5,156 nt of DNA. Source: Candidatus Hodarchaeota archaeon (lineage in GTDB: Archaea; Asgardarchaeota; Heimdallarchaeia; Hodarchaeales; Hodarchaeaceae). The notes under the pieces were generated by a model. The model searched no databases, was not told the DNA's origin, and saw nothing but the letters and a program-made list of their open reading frames with translations. The first letter of the stretch is position 1. The number at the start of each line of letters is the position of its first letter. A program made the position numbers and the translations under genes. Below are positions 1 to 5,156 of the stretch, piece after piece. The stretch covers positions 1 to 5,156 of the forward strand of contig JAEOTU010000184.1 of NCBI GenBank assembly GCA_016839665.1, written 5' to 3'.

Positions 1-1612
1 TATCCCGTAATACACCTAGTAACGAGGAGGGGTCACCGTCATGATCAAATATTACAGCAAAACTCAACTCAGTCGGAAAAATGCTCCCATCATTTTTTAT
101 CATTGAATATTCTATATTCCTAATACTTCCTGAGTCTAGGGTCTCTCGAAGATTAATCACTGCACGGTCGTGATCCTCAGAGACTATGAAATCAAAAACA
201 TTCTTACCAACCAGTTCTTCCTCCTTTTTAGCTCCAAAAATTTTTAGAGCCTGTTCATTCACCATAAGGATTTCTGACTCTAAGTCTGAAAGGATTATTG
301 CATCAGGACTGAGTTCAATAAGTCTGCGATATCGTTCTTCGCTAATCTTGAGTTCTTCCTGTGCTTGTTTTTGATGGGTAATGTCGGTAATAATTCCTAA
401 AATCGCTTTCTCTCCTTCATAATTGATTAACTTTGTCGTGAGAATACCAGAAATGCGTTTACCATTCTTCGTGATAAGATCATACCCGATCGGATCAACC
501 TCTTCTCCTGCCGAATGTTTTCGGAAATTTGAAACAATAGCTTCTTTATAATCTGGAGAAATCAAGCAAAGAAAATCGAAATCCGGGGAATAAAATTCCT
601 CCCGCGTATAACCCAGGCTTTCTTCGCTTTGTCTATTAGTGTAAACTACATGTCCTTTCTTGTTGATGAAAATCATGTTTGGAGATTTTTCAGCTAAAGA
701 TCTGAATTTTTGTTCAGATTCTCGCAATGTCTTCTGCGCGTGTTTAAGCCGGGTAATATCAATTACTGAAACAATGACCTTCTCTAAAGTCTCTTCGTAA
801 CCAGAAAGCACAGATAATCTGACAATTACATCGATTTTTTCACCAGTAAGCTTGTAACCTGGAAATTCGTTTTGGTAAACAGTTTTCCCATCAAAAAGAG
901 CAACCAATTCCTCTTTGAATAAGACCGTAGCCGCTTCATCGAAGAAAGAAGCCAAGCCTTCGAAAAACTCCGCTTTATCCTTGGCATTGTAAACTTTCAA
1001 GGTCGTGTTATTCACATCGATTATGTTGACCATCTGCGAAAGACGCGCGATTTCATCAGGATGATGATCTAGGTACTGTCCCAAATCTTCAACACCCTTT
1101 GCCTTTAATTGATCAAAATGACGCTTAACAGCGGAGAAATCTTCCTCCCAAAGACTGATTGGAGATTCATCAAAAATTATCCGATATCGCTCCTCACTTT
1201 CACTTAAAGCCTTTTCTATACGTTTATGTTTGACTACTTGTCTAATAACATGACGCAGTTCGCCAAATTGGCTCTTAGGATCCCAACTTTTCTCGATATA
1301 ATAGTTTGCTCCAAGGTTAAGAGCTTTGATCGCGACTTCTTCCCGACCTCGGCCAGTAAAAATGATAACTGGAATATCATTCTTTTGATCCCTTAATTTA
1401 CTAAGGAGTTCTAAACCGTCCATATTAGGCATCTGATAGTCTGTAACAATAACATCAATGGTTTTTTCTTTTAATTCGCTGAAAACCTGCAATGGATCAG
1501 AAAGAGGATGAACTTTTAGTTCATCAGCGCCTAAAACCTTCATATAGTTCTGTGTCAATTGTAGAAAAGTAGGTTCATCGTCTACATGAAGTACGTTGAT
1601 AACTTCTTCCAT
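1..1612 (-). CDS. Response regulator receiver / multi-PAS signalling protein (partial, C-terminus beyond left edge)
   Basis: This is a cytoplasmic two-component signalling protein; 537 codons are visible and no stop is reached at the left edge. Residues about 5-120 form a CheY-like receiver. The acidic pair D11/D12, the phosphoacceptor D58 (VTDYQMPNMDG), T86 and K108 are all present, so phosphorylation should be possible. Three PAS domains follow, each introduced by a SE(E/Q)(R/K)(Y/F)R helix: about 141-290, 301-415 and 425-537 onward. The first belongs to the variant with ESPISLWEEDFSAVK and a later DVNNTTLKVY. The second and third are ordinary PAS/PAC units ending in ITDIT or cut by the edge. 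No transmembrane segment is visible. The ATG at 1612 is preceded by GAGG at 1624-1621 with 8-base spacing. A histidine kinase module or more PAS domains may follow outside the window, so whether it is a hybrid kinase or a signal-integrating regulator is unknown. The PAS ligands cannot be inferred. Confidence 0.95.
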   Translation of the reverse strand, partial: MEEVINVLHVDDEPTFLQLTQNYMKVLGADELKVHPLSDPLQVFSELKEKTIDVIVTDYQMPNMDGLELLSKLRDQKNDIPVIIFTGRGREEVAIKALNLGANYYIEKSWDPKSQFGELRHVIRQVVKHKRIEKALSESEERYRIIFDESPISLWEEDFSAVKRHFDQLKAKGVEDLGQYLDHHPDEIARLSQMVNIIDVNNTTLKVYNAKDKAEFFEGLASFFDEAATVLFKEELVALFDGKTVYQNEFPGYKLTGEKIDVIVRLSVLSGYEETLEKVIVSVIDITRLKHAQKTLRESEQKFRSLAEKSPNMIFINKKGHVVYTNRQSEESLGYTREEFYSPDFDFLCLISPDYKEAIVSNFRKHSAGEEVDPIGYDLITKNGKRISGILTTKLINYEGEKAILGIITDITHQKQAQEELKISEERYRRLIELSPDAIILSDLESEILMVNEQALKIFGAKKEEELVGKNVFDFIVSEDHDRAVINLRETLDSGSIRNIEYSMIKNDGSIFPTELSFAVIFDHDGDPSSLLGVLRD

Positions 1613-1660
1613 GAAATATTCCTCAAAGTCAACATTACAATGAATGTTCCTACTTCCCCT

Positions 1661-1672
1661 TAAAAATATAGA
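1661..1672 (-). promoter_or_regulatory. Candidate archaeal TATA box for the receiver/PAS gene
   Basis: On the minus strand the sequence reads CTATATTTTTAA, an AT-rich block that resembles an archaeal TATA element. Counting the usual 25 or so bases downstream puts transcription start near 1640, which leaves a leader of roughly 28 bases containing the GAGG Shine-Dalgarno. I see no clear purine-rich BRE upstream. The assignment rests on position and composition only. Confidence 0.4.
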
Positions 1673-1681
1673 ACATAATAA

Positions 1682-1697
1682 GGAAACAAAAAGAAGT
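1682..1697 (-). terminator. T-rich tract, candidate archaeal terminator after the TIGR04076 gene
   Basis: On the minus strand, 22 bases after the stop of the small TIGR04076-type gene, the sequence is ACTTCTTTTTGTTTCC. Archaeal RNA polymerase commonly terminates at T-rich stretches without a hairpin. The tract lies between that gene and the candidate promoter of the receiver/PAS gene, which fits a transcription unit boundary. It is short and interrupted, so the call is tentative. Confidence 0.35.
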
Positions 1698-1718
1698 CGC
1701 TAAGCTTGAATTGTGAAA

Positions 1719-2030
1719 TCAAGATGAAAGTTTTTCTATTTTAAATATGACTGGTCTAACACCATCGTTACATGGTGTGTATGTCACTCTGGGCTCAGGG
1801 TATTCGTAATCACCATCACAATAATAAATCATTAAAGTATTATATAAGTCGTGCCATGCTTGCTTGCAAAACTCTTCAGGTGCTTTAAGATGGTTTTCGA
1901 CAATGAATTCCTTGCCTTCTTCCAAATAACAAGAGGGGATTGGTTTACCAGTAGATTTTCTAATAATTTCATGTCCGAAGACGTCTGTGGGGCTAAATTT
2001 CTTAATCACAGTTATCTTGATACTTTTCAT
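1719..2030 (-). CDS. TIGR04076 family small protein
   Basis: This is a 103-residue soluble protein matching, from memory, the uncharacterised TIGR04076 family found in archaea and anaerobic bacteria. The family-like landmarks are, in order: an N-terminal KITVIKKFSPTDVFGHE strand, GKPIPSCYLEEGKEFIV (C34), EEFCKQAWHDLY (C55), YPEPRVTYTPCNDG (C87), then VRPVIFKIEKL at the C-terminus. Length is normal for the family. The spaced cysteines at 34, 55, 71 and 87 could bind metal or act in redox chemistry, but no biochemical function is established to my knowledge. The ATG at 2030 has an AGGAAG Shine-Dalgarno at 2043-2038 with 7-base spacing. It lies 45 bases downstream of the metallo-beta-lactamase-fold gene on the same strand with no T-tract between, so cotranscription is likely. 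Antisense ORFs over this region are shadows. Confidence 0.85.
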   Translation of the reverse strand: MKSIKITVIKKFSPTDVFGHEIIRKSTGKPIPSCYLEEGKEFIVENHLKAPEEFCKQAWHDLYNTLMIYYCDGDYEYPEPRVTYTPCNDGVRPVIFKIEKLSS

Positions 2031-2075
2031 TTGCCTACTTCCTATTCACTTAGTTATTTTGTACTCTACTTTCTC

Positions 2076-2915
2076 TCACATAAGTTTATTTTTATAAAAA
2101 TTGTAGAAACACTTTAGTGTGTCTTTCCTTACCCATCCTCCAGTTGTGTTGTCATTATAAAATGGGGGAACCTTGATATCATCAATACTCTTCCTATTTT
2201 CAAGAGCGATAATGGATTCTTCCCTCAGCATTTTCAGAAAATTCAATTGCACTTCTACCTCCTCTTTACCAACCATAGGCCCGTGTCCAGGAATGACAAA
2301 ATCAATATCAAGTTTCATGATTTCTTGGAGAGCACTGATCCATTCATCAGGATTACTCGTTGGATCGCCTGCCCATGGCCACTCCTTGGCGAATATCAAG
2401 TCGCCAGCGAATAAGACCTTCTCAAAAGGAAAATATATGTACGATGAACAAGATGTGTGTCCTCCACAATGATAAAGCTCTATATCCAACCCTCCGTCCC
2501 GAATTTTCAATTTATCTGTATATGTAATATCAGGAAGAAAAGAGGTATCAATTTCATCTATAAAATGGGCTTTTGTAGGTTCTTCTTTCTTCCAAGTTTC
2601 AAATCTAGCTGGTTGAATTTCTCTTTCAGCAATAATATTCTTAATTATGGGTTCTGATCCTATGATGATTGTATCATTGAAGGAAGATACTCCCCAAAAA
2701 TGATCTCCATGATAATGGGTTAGAAGAAGAAATCTTACTGGTAATTTGAAAACTTGCTCGATTTCCTTACGAAATAATCTAGAAGTAAAGGGAAACAGTG
2801 TTGAATCAATTGCTATGATAAGGTTGTCAAGAGAAATTGCCCCTGCAATGAATCCCAGCTCCGATGTTGCAGCTAGACTGTGATTAGTTATTGTTAAGAA
2901 TTGTATATCCTTCAT
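2076..2915 (-). CDS. Metallo-beta-lactamase-fold metal-dependent hydrolase
   Basis: This is a complete MBL-fold hydrolase of 279 residues, probably cytoplasmic since no signal peptide or membrane segment is seen. All metal ligands are present, numbered from the ATG at 2915. H67, H69, D71 and H72 form the HxHxDH motif in LTHYHGDHFWG. H153 lies in GGHTSCSSYIYF, the bridging D172 in VLFAGDLIF, and H211 in IPGHGPMVG. A dinuclear zinc or iron centre is therefore expected. The insert AKEWPWAGDPTSNPDEW after the bridging Asp and the C-terminal helices (QLNFLKMLREE) recall uncharacterised archaeal MBL proteins. The substrate is unknown; thioester, lactone, sulfur or phosphodiester hydrolysis cannot be separated from sequence. 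An in-frame TTG at 2924 would add three residues, but ATG is preferred. Only a weak Shine-Dalgarno-like TGATC lies just upstream. It heads a probable two-gene unit with the TIGR04076 gene and is divergent from the PQQ-like gene. Confidence 0.93.
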   Translation of the reverse strand: MKDIQFLTITNHSLAATSELGFIAGAISLDNLIIAIDSTLFPFTSRLFRKEIEQVFKLPVRFLLLTHYHGDHFWGVSSFNDTIIIGSEPIIKNIIAEREIQPARFETWKKEEPTKAHFIDEIDTSFLPDITYTDKLKIRDGGLDIELYHCGGHTSCSSYIYFPFEKVLFAGDLIFAKEWPWAGDPTSNPDEWISALQEIMKLDIDFVIPGHGPMVGKEEVEVQLNFLKMLREESIIALENRKSIDDIKVPPFYNDNTTGGWVRKDTLKCFYNFYKNKLM

Positions 2916-2970
2916 TTCGATCAAATTAGGAGAAATTTTTTTTTAGAATGTAATGTATCTACTTATGTTC

Positions 2971-2983
2971 GTTTTTATTTGTT
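2971..2983 (-). promoter_or_regulatory. Candidate TATA region for the MBL-fold hydrolase gene
   Basis: In the 166-base spacer between the divergent genes, the minus strand reads AACAAATAAAAAC, an A-rich BRE-like stretch running into a TATA-like AATAAAAA. Transcription would start near 2945-2950, about 30 bases before the ATG at 2915. The whole spacer is extremely AT-rich, so chance matches are common and this is only the best placed candidate. Confidence 0.28.
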
Positions 2984-3080
2984 ATTTTTCTGGCAAAGCA
3001 TTCGATGTTTTTAATAGAAAAAAATTAACCAATGTTCAAAATAAAGTGTAAAAGAAAGATTAACTACAGTCACAGTATAC

Positions 3081-3084
3081 GGAG
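3081..3084 (+). promoter_or_regulatory. Shine-Dalgarno deciding the GTG start of the PQQ-like gene
   Basis: GGAG lies 6 bases before the GTG at 3091. An in-frame TGA sits immediately before that GTG (3088-3090), so translation cannot begin further upstream. The pair of signals fixes the non-ATG start. Confidence 0.6.
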
Positions 3085-3090
3085 AAGTGA

Positions 3091-3655
3091 GTGAAACCGA
3101 ATAACCACAACAAAAAGTTCTGTTTAGCAAAAACACCTTGGCCACGTTTTCGTGCAAGTTCTGGGGGATCAGGGAAAAGCTCTTTTCTAGGGCCAAAGAA
3201 TGATAGTATTGTCACTTGGGAAGTAAAAGTAGGTGAGATTTCTGGTAAACCAGTCATAGGATCAGAGGGCGCAATCCACTTACCACTCGAATCTAAAGAA
3301 TTAATATCAATAAGTTCAGAAGGAGAAGAGTTGTGGCGACAATCCTTCATGGATTATAGTGGAAAACCATTACAAGGAATCACAACTCCTGCTGTTCGTG
3401 CTGATGGTAGTATTATTACTGCAGTTTTAAGAAAAGTTCTCTGTCTTGAGCCAAACGGGGAACAACGCTGGGAAAAGACGATTGATGGTCTGCCTTCTGC
3501 TCCTAATATTGGCTCCCAAGGTACGATCTATGTCTCAGCGTGGAGTAATTGGTCCAGATGCATCCCTTGTAGCTACCACAAAGGACGGATATATCTGTTT
3601 TATCCAATAAGGAGAAGTTTGATGGACTAACTCTGATGAATTATTAAGCGGTTAG
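3091..3655 (+). pseudogene. Decayed PQQ-like beta-propeller repeat protein (frameshift plus in-frame stops)
   Basis: The first 150 or so residues are a recognisable PQQ-binding-like (YVTN-type) beta-propeller. It has the start motif TPWPRFRASSGGSG, FLGPKN, and blades with the Gly-rich turn and closing Trp: KPVIGSEGAIH to GEELW (about 53-82), TTPAVRADGSIIT to GEQRW (98-127), and SAPNIGSQGTIYVSAW (136-151). After 3541 the open frame becomes un-propeller-like and stops at 3628-3630. The family-like sequence instead continues in the frame starting at 3542: GVIGPDASLVATTKDGYICF, then TAA (3608), GEV, TGA (3620), WTNSDELLSG, TAG (3653). A one-base shift followed by stops in still recognisable blade sequence indicates a pseudogene, not one sequencing error. 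No signal peptide is seen. Such proteins usually have more blades than survive here. The original partner or ligand is unknown, and a truncated 179-residue product could still be made. Confidence 0.8.
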
Positions 3656-3667
3656 TTTGAAGGATGC

Positions 3668-3696
3668 TTTTCCCCTCAAGGAGCTGGAGGGGAAAG
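3668..3696 (+). repeat. Perfect inverted repeat (hairpin) downstream of the PQQ pseudogene
   Basis: The arms TTTCCCCTC (3669-3677) and GAGGGGAAA (3687-3695) pair perfectly over 9 bases, with one extra G-T pair outside and a 9-base loop. In an AT-rich spacer this GC-rich stem stands out. It lacks a directly following T-run, so it is not a standard intrinsic terminator. It could be an RNA-processing or termination signal, a protein site, or a remnant of the decayed gene. Confidence 0.6.
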
Positions 3697-3771
3697 AATG
3701 ACAAATATGATTCTTTAGGGAATCTAGATGTAAAATAATAATGAATTTAATTTTATTGATGTCTTAAAAAG

Positions 3772-3777
3772 TTTTTT
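3772..3777 (+). terminator. T6 tract in the spacer before the radical SAM gene
   Basis: A run of six T (GTTTTTTG) lies about 117 bases after the last stop of the PQQ pseudogene and 82 bases before the radical SAM start. Archaeal transcription can end at such runs, which would separate the two units. The surrounding spacer is AT-rich, so this is weak. The nearby TAAAATAATA (3731-3740) and CTTAAAAAG (3763-3771) are equally weak TATA candidates for the downstream gene. Confidence 0.25.
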
Positions 3778-3859
3778 GAAAGTTCTATGGTAGTTAACTT
3801 CAGTCATTCAAGGGATAAGCTATCCTCTGATACATTATCAATAAGATAGGTTGCCTTAA

Positions 3860-5023
3860 ATGGGTTCTTTAGAAAGAAAAATTCTCATTCTTGGTGATGC
3901 TAGTAAATTTGATATTTGTGCTTCAATGGCTTCCCCACGAAAGGTTTCTGGAAGTAATCGAAATAGAATAGGCAATCCAGATAAAGCAGGTATTTGTCAT
4001 GCTTTTGCACCTGATGGGCGCTGTATCAGTCTTTTTAAAGTATTAATGACCAATCAGTGCATTTATGACTGCAAATATTGCGTGAATGGTTGTAATAAGG
4101 CCAGAACTAAGGAAATGTTTGAACCTGTTGAATTAGCTCGAGCTTTTATGGGTCTCTATATCAGAAACTATGTTGAAGGATTATTTTTATCTTCTGGTGT
4201 ATGGAGAAGTGCAACTGATACAGCAGAAAAAATTATCGAAGCACTCACTTTAATCCGTAATATTTACCATTTCCGGGGATACATCCATATTAAAATTCTT
4301 CCTGGAACAGATAAAGAATATATACGACAAATTATGGAGATAGCTGATCGTGTCAGTCTCAATGTGGAGCTGCCCAGCGCTTCGCGTCTTTCTGAAGTAT
4401 CCAGCATGAAAAATTATGAGACTGACATCATTAATTGTCAAAAAAATATTAGCCGAAATATCAGAAAGGGATTAGTCCCGGCAGGACAGACTACCCAGTT
4501 TATTGTTGGTACAACAGGAGAAACTGATCATGAGATACTTGAAAGGCTCCACTGGGAATACAAAAATCTTGATTTAAAACGTGGTTATTTTTCAGCGTTT
4601 ACACCAATCAAAGGAACGCCAATGGGACGCAAAAAGATATCAGATGGGTATCAAAGAAAAAGGGAAAACTATCTGTATAGAGCAGATTGGTTATTTCGGC
4701 GATATCGCTATGAAATGGAAAGTATCTTTTCTATCATGAATGGGGATGGAATGATTCCTTTAAATGTTGATCCAAAGATATCTCTTGCGCTTCAAGATGA
4801 TATTTTTCCTTTGGATGTCAATGAAGCTTCTTATAACGAGCTGTTGAGGGTTCCTGGAATTGGAGTAACATCTGCAAAAAGAATCATTAGCTTACGGAGG
4901 GTAAACCAAAAAATAAGTGATTATAGAGATTTGCAGAGATTGGGAGTTGTTGTTAATCGTGCTAAGTCATTTATCACTGTTAAAGGGAAAAGACAAACAA
5001 GAATATTGGAATTTATCACCTAA
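3860..5023 (+). CDS. Putative DNA modification/repair radical SAM protein with C-terminal HhH (TIGR03916-like)
   Basis: This is a 387-residue cytoplasmic iron-sulfur enzyme. The radical SAM cluster motif CxxxCxxC is C67, C71, C74 (CIYDCKYC), so a 4Fe-4S cluster and reductive cleavage of S-adenosylmethionine are expected. Family landmarks I recognise are DASKFDICAS near the N-terminus, AGICHAFAPDGRCISL (45-58), GLFLSSGV (107-114), GYIHIKILPG (140-149), VPAGQTTQFIVG (206-217), YRADWLFRRY (273-282) and NVDPKISLAL (302-311). Residues about 319-377 form a helix-hairpin-helix (LLRVPGIGVTSAKRI, then LGVVVNRAKSFI), a nucleic-acid-binding module that gives the family its proposed DNA role. In many genomes it sits beside a uracil-DNA-glycosylase-related partner (TIGR03915/DUF4130). 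Its substrate is unproven. After the cluster, CVNGCNKAR replaces the CVNRxSND I recall for bacterial members and adds C78. The ATG has only a weak AGG at 3848-3850, 9 bases upstream. Length is close to the family norm. Confidence 0.93.
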   Translation: MGSLERKILILGDASKFDICASMASPRKVSGSNRNRIGNPDKAGICHAFAPDGRCISLFKVLMTNQCIYDCKYCVNGCNKARTKEMFEPVELARAFMGLYIRNYVEGLFLSSGVWRSATDTAEKIIEALTLIRNIYHFRGYIHIKILPGTDKEYIRQIMEIADRVSLNVELPSASRLSEVSSMKNYETDIINCQKNISRNIRKGLVPAGQTTQFIVGTTGETDHEILERLHWEYKNLDLKRGYFSAFTPIKGTPMGRKKISDGYQRKRENYLYRADWLFRRYRYEMESIFSIMNGDGMIPLNVDPKISLALQDDIFPLDVNEASYNELLRVPGIGVTSAKRIISLRRVNQKISDYRDLQRLGVVVNRAKSFITVKGKRQTRILEFIT

Positions 5024-5043
5024 ATTTATCGCAGTGAACTTCT

Positions 5044-5156
5044 ATGTTCAGAAAAATTGAGAAGAAATTGGTTCTTGAATCATTAGCAAGGCATAAGGAT
5101 GTTAGGTCTGAGTTCTTGAGCCAAGTAAGAGAACTTTCAAAAGATATTCTTGAAAA
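5044..5156 (+). CDS. Unidentified protein, N-terminal fragment (runs off right edge)
   Basis: An open frame of 37 codons begins with ATG at 5044, 20 bases after the radical SAM stop, and continues past the window. An in-frame TGA at 5035-5037 limits any earlier start, and no clear Shine-Dalgarno precedes the ATG. The fragment (MFRKIEKKLVLESLARHKDV, then RSEFLSQVRELSKDILE) is charged and looks helical, with no signal peptide. I do not recognise the family. Its tight spacing suggests translation from the same mRNA as the radical SAM enzyme. The usual partner of that enzyme is a DUF4130/UDG-related protein, but this N-terminus does not resemble the one I recall for that family. It could be a different partner or an unrelated gene. 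Confidence 0.6.
   Translation, partial: MFRKIEKKLVLESLARHKDVRSEFLSQVRELSKDILE

Noticed and set aside
186..374. Plus-strand 62-codon ORF
   Set aside because: It lies antisense inside the receiver/PAS gene, is serine-rich low-complexity translation and has no family resemblance.
1851..2117. Plus-strand 88-codon ORF over the TIGR04076 gene
   Set aside because: Antisense shadow of a recognised family gene with a good Shine-Dalgarno on the other strand.
2173..2657. Two plus-strand ORFs (2173-2472 and 2457-2657)
   Set aside because: Both are antisense to the MBL-fold gene, whose metal-binding motifs are complete.
2922..2924. TTG as start of the MBL-fold gene
   Set aside because: It adds only three residues, and an in-frame ATG follows at 2915 with no stronger ribosome-binding site favouring TTG.
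3011..3350. Two minus-strand ORFs opposite the propeller gene
   Set aside because: The plus strand carries clear propeller motifs here; the minus translations show no domain and no ribosome-binding site.
3608..3655. Stop-codon reassignment or selenocysteine at the TAA/TGA in the propeller frame
   Set aside because: The frame is already broken upstream by a one-base shift, three different stop codons occur, and the other genes in the window use TGA or TAA as normal stops.
3811..3830. Possible tRNA or small RNA around GGGATAAGCTATCC
   Set aside because: Only a 5-bp stem with a 3-base loop is present; no cloverleaf, T-loop or anticodon arm can be drawn.
4250..4441. Minus-strand 63-codon ORF
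   Set aside because: Antisense shadow within the conserved core of the radical SAM gene.

Overview
The window reads as a stretch of AT-rich archaeal chromosome, most plausibly from an Asgard/Lokiarchaeia-like or methanogen-related lineage. That placement is an inference from three things. The response-regulator/PAS protein carries a receiver signature (FTGRGREEVAIKALNLGA followed by DPKSQF) that I associate with archaeal signalling proteins. A leaderless-looking cytoplasmic PQQ-type propeller gene is present. T-rich tracts and TATA-like boxes lie between genes, while several starts also have Shine-Dalgarno-like sequences. No rRNA, tRNA, CRISPR array or insertion sequence was seen.

Layout. 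Positions 1-1612 (minus strand) hold the 5' part of a long signalling gene: an N-terminal receiver domain followed by at least three PAS domains, running off the left edge. Upstream of it, also on the minus strand, are a small TIGR04076-family gene (1719-2030) and a complete metallo-beta-lactamase-fold hydrolase (2076-2915). These two are only 45 bases apart with no T-tract between them, so they are probably cotranscribed. The signalling gene has its own TATA-like box and Shine-Dalgarno and is separated from them by a T-rich tract. From about 2925 the strand switches. A plus-strand PQQ-like beta-propeller gene (3091-3655) starts normally but is broken: the family-like sequence changes frame near 3541, and that second frame then meets TAA, TGA and TAG stops. 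After a spacer with a strong hairpin comes a complete radical SAM protein with a C-terminal helix-hairpin-helix (3860-5023), of the putative DNA modification/repair family TIGR03916. The first 37 codons of an unidentified gene begin 20 bases later and run off the right edge.

How the genes relate. No single pathway joins the window. The minus-strand block pairs a metal-dependent hydrolase with a small cysteine-containing protein, next to a separate sensor/regulator. The plus-strand block is a decayed propeller gene followed by a possible DNA-repair operon. The most useful follow-ups are the identity of the gene after the radical SAM protein and the decay of the propeller gene. I did not find convincing evidence of a wholly new system.
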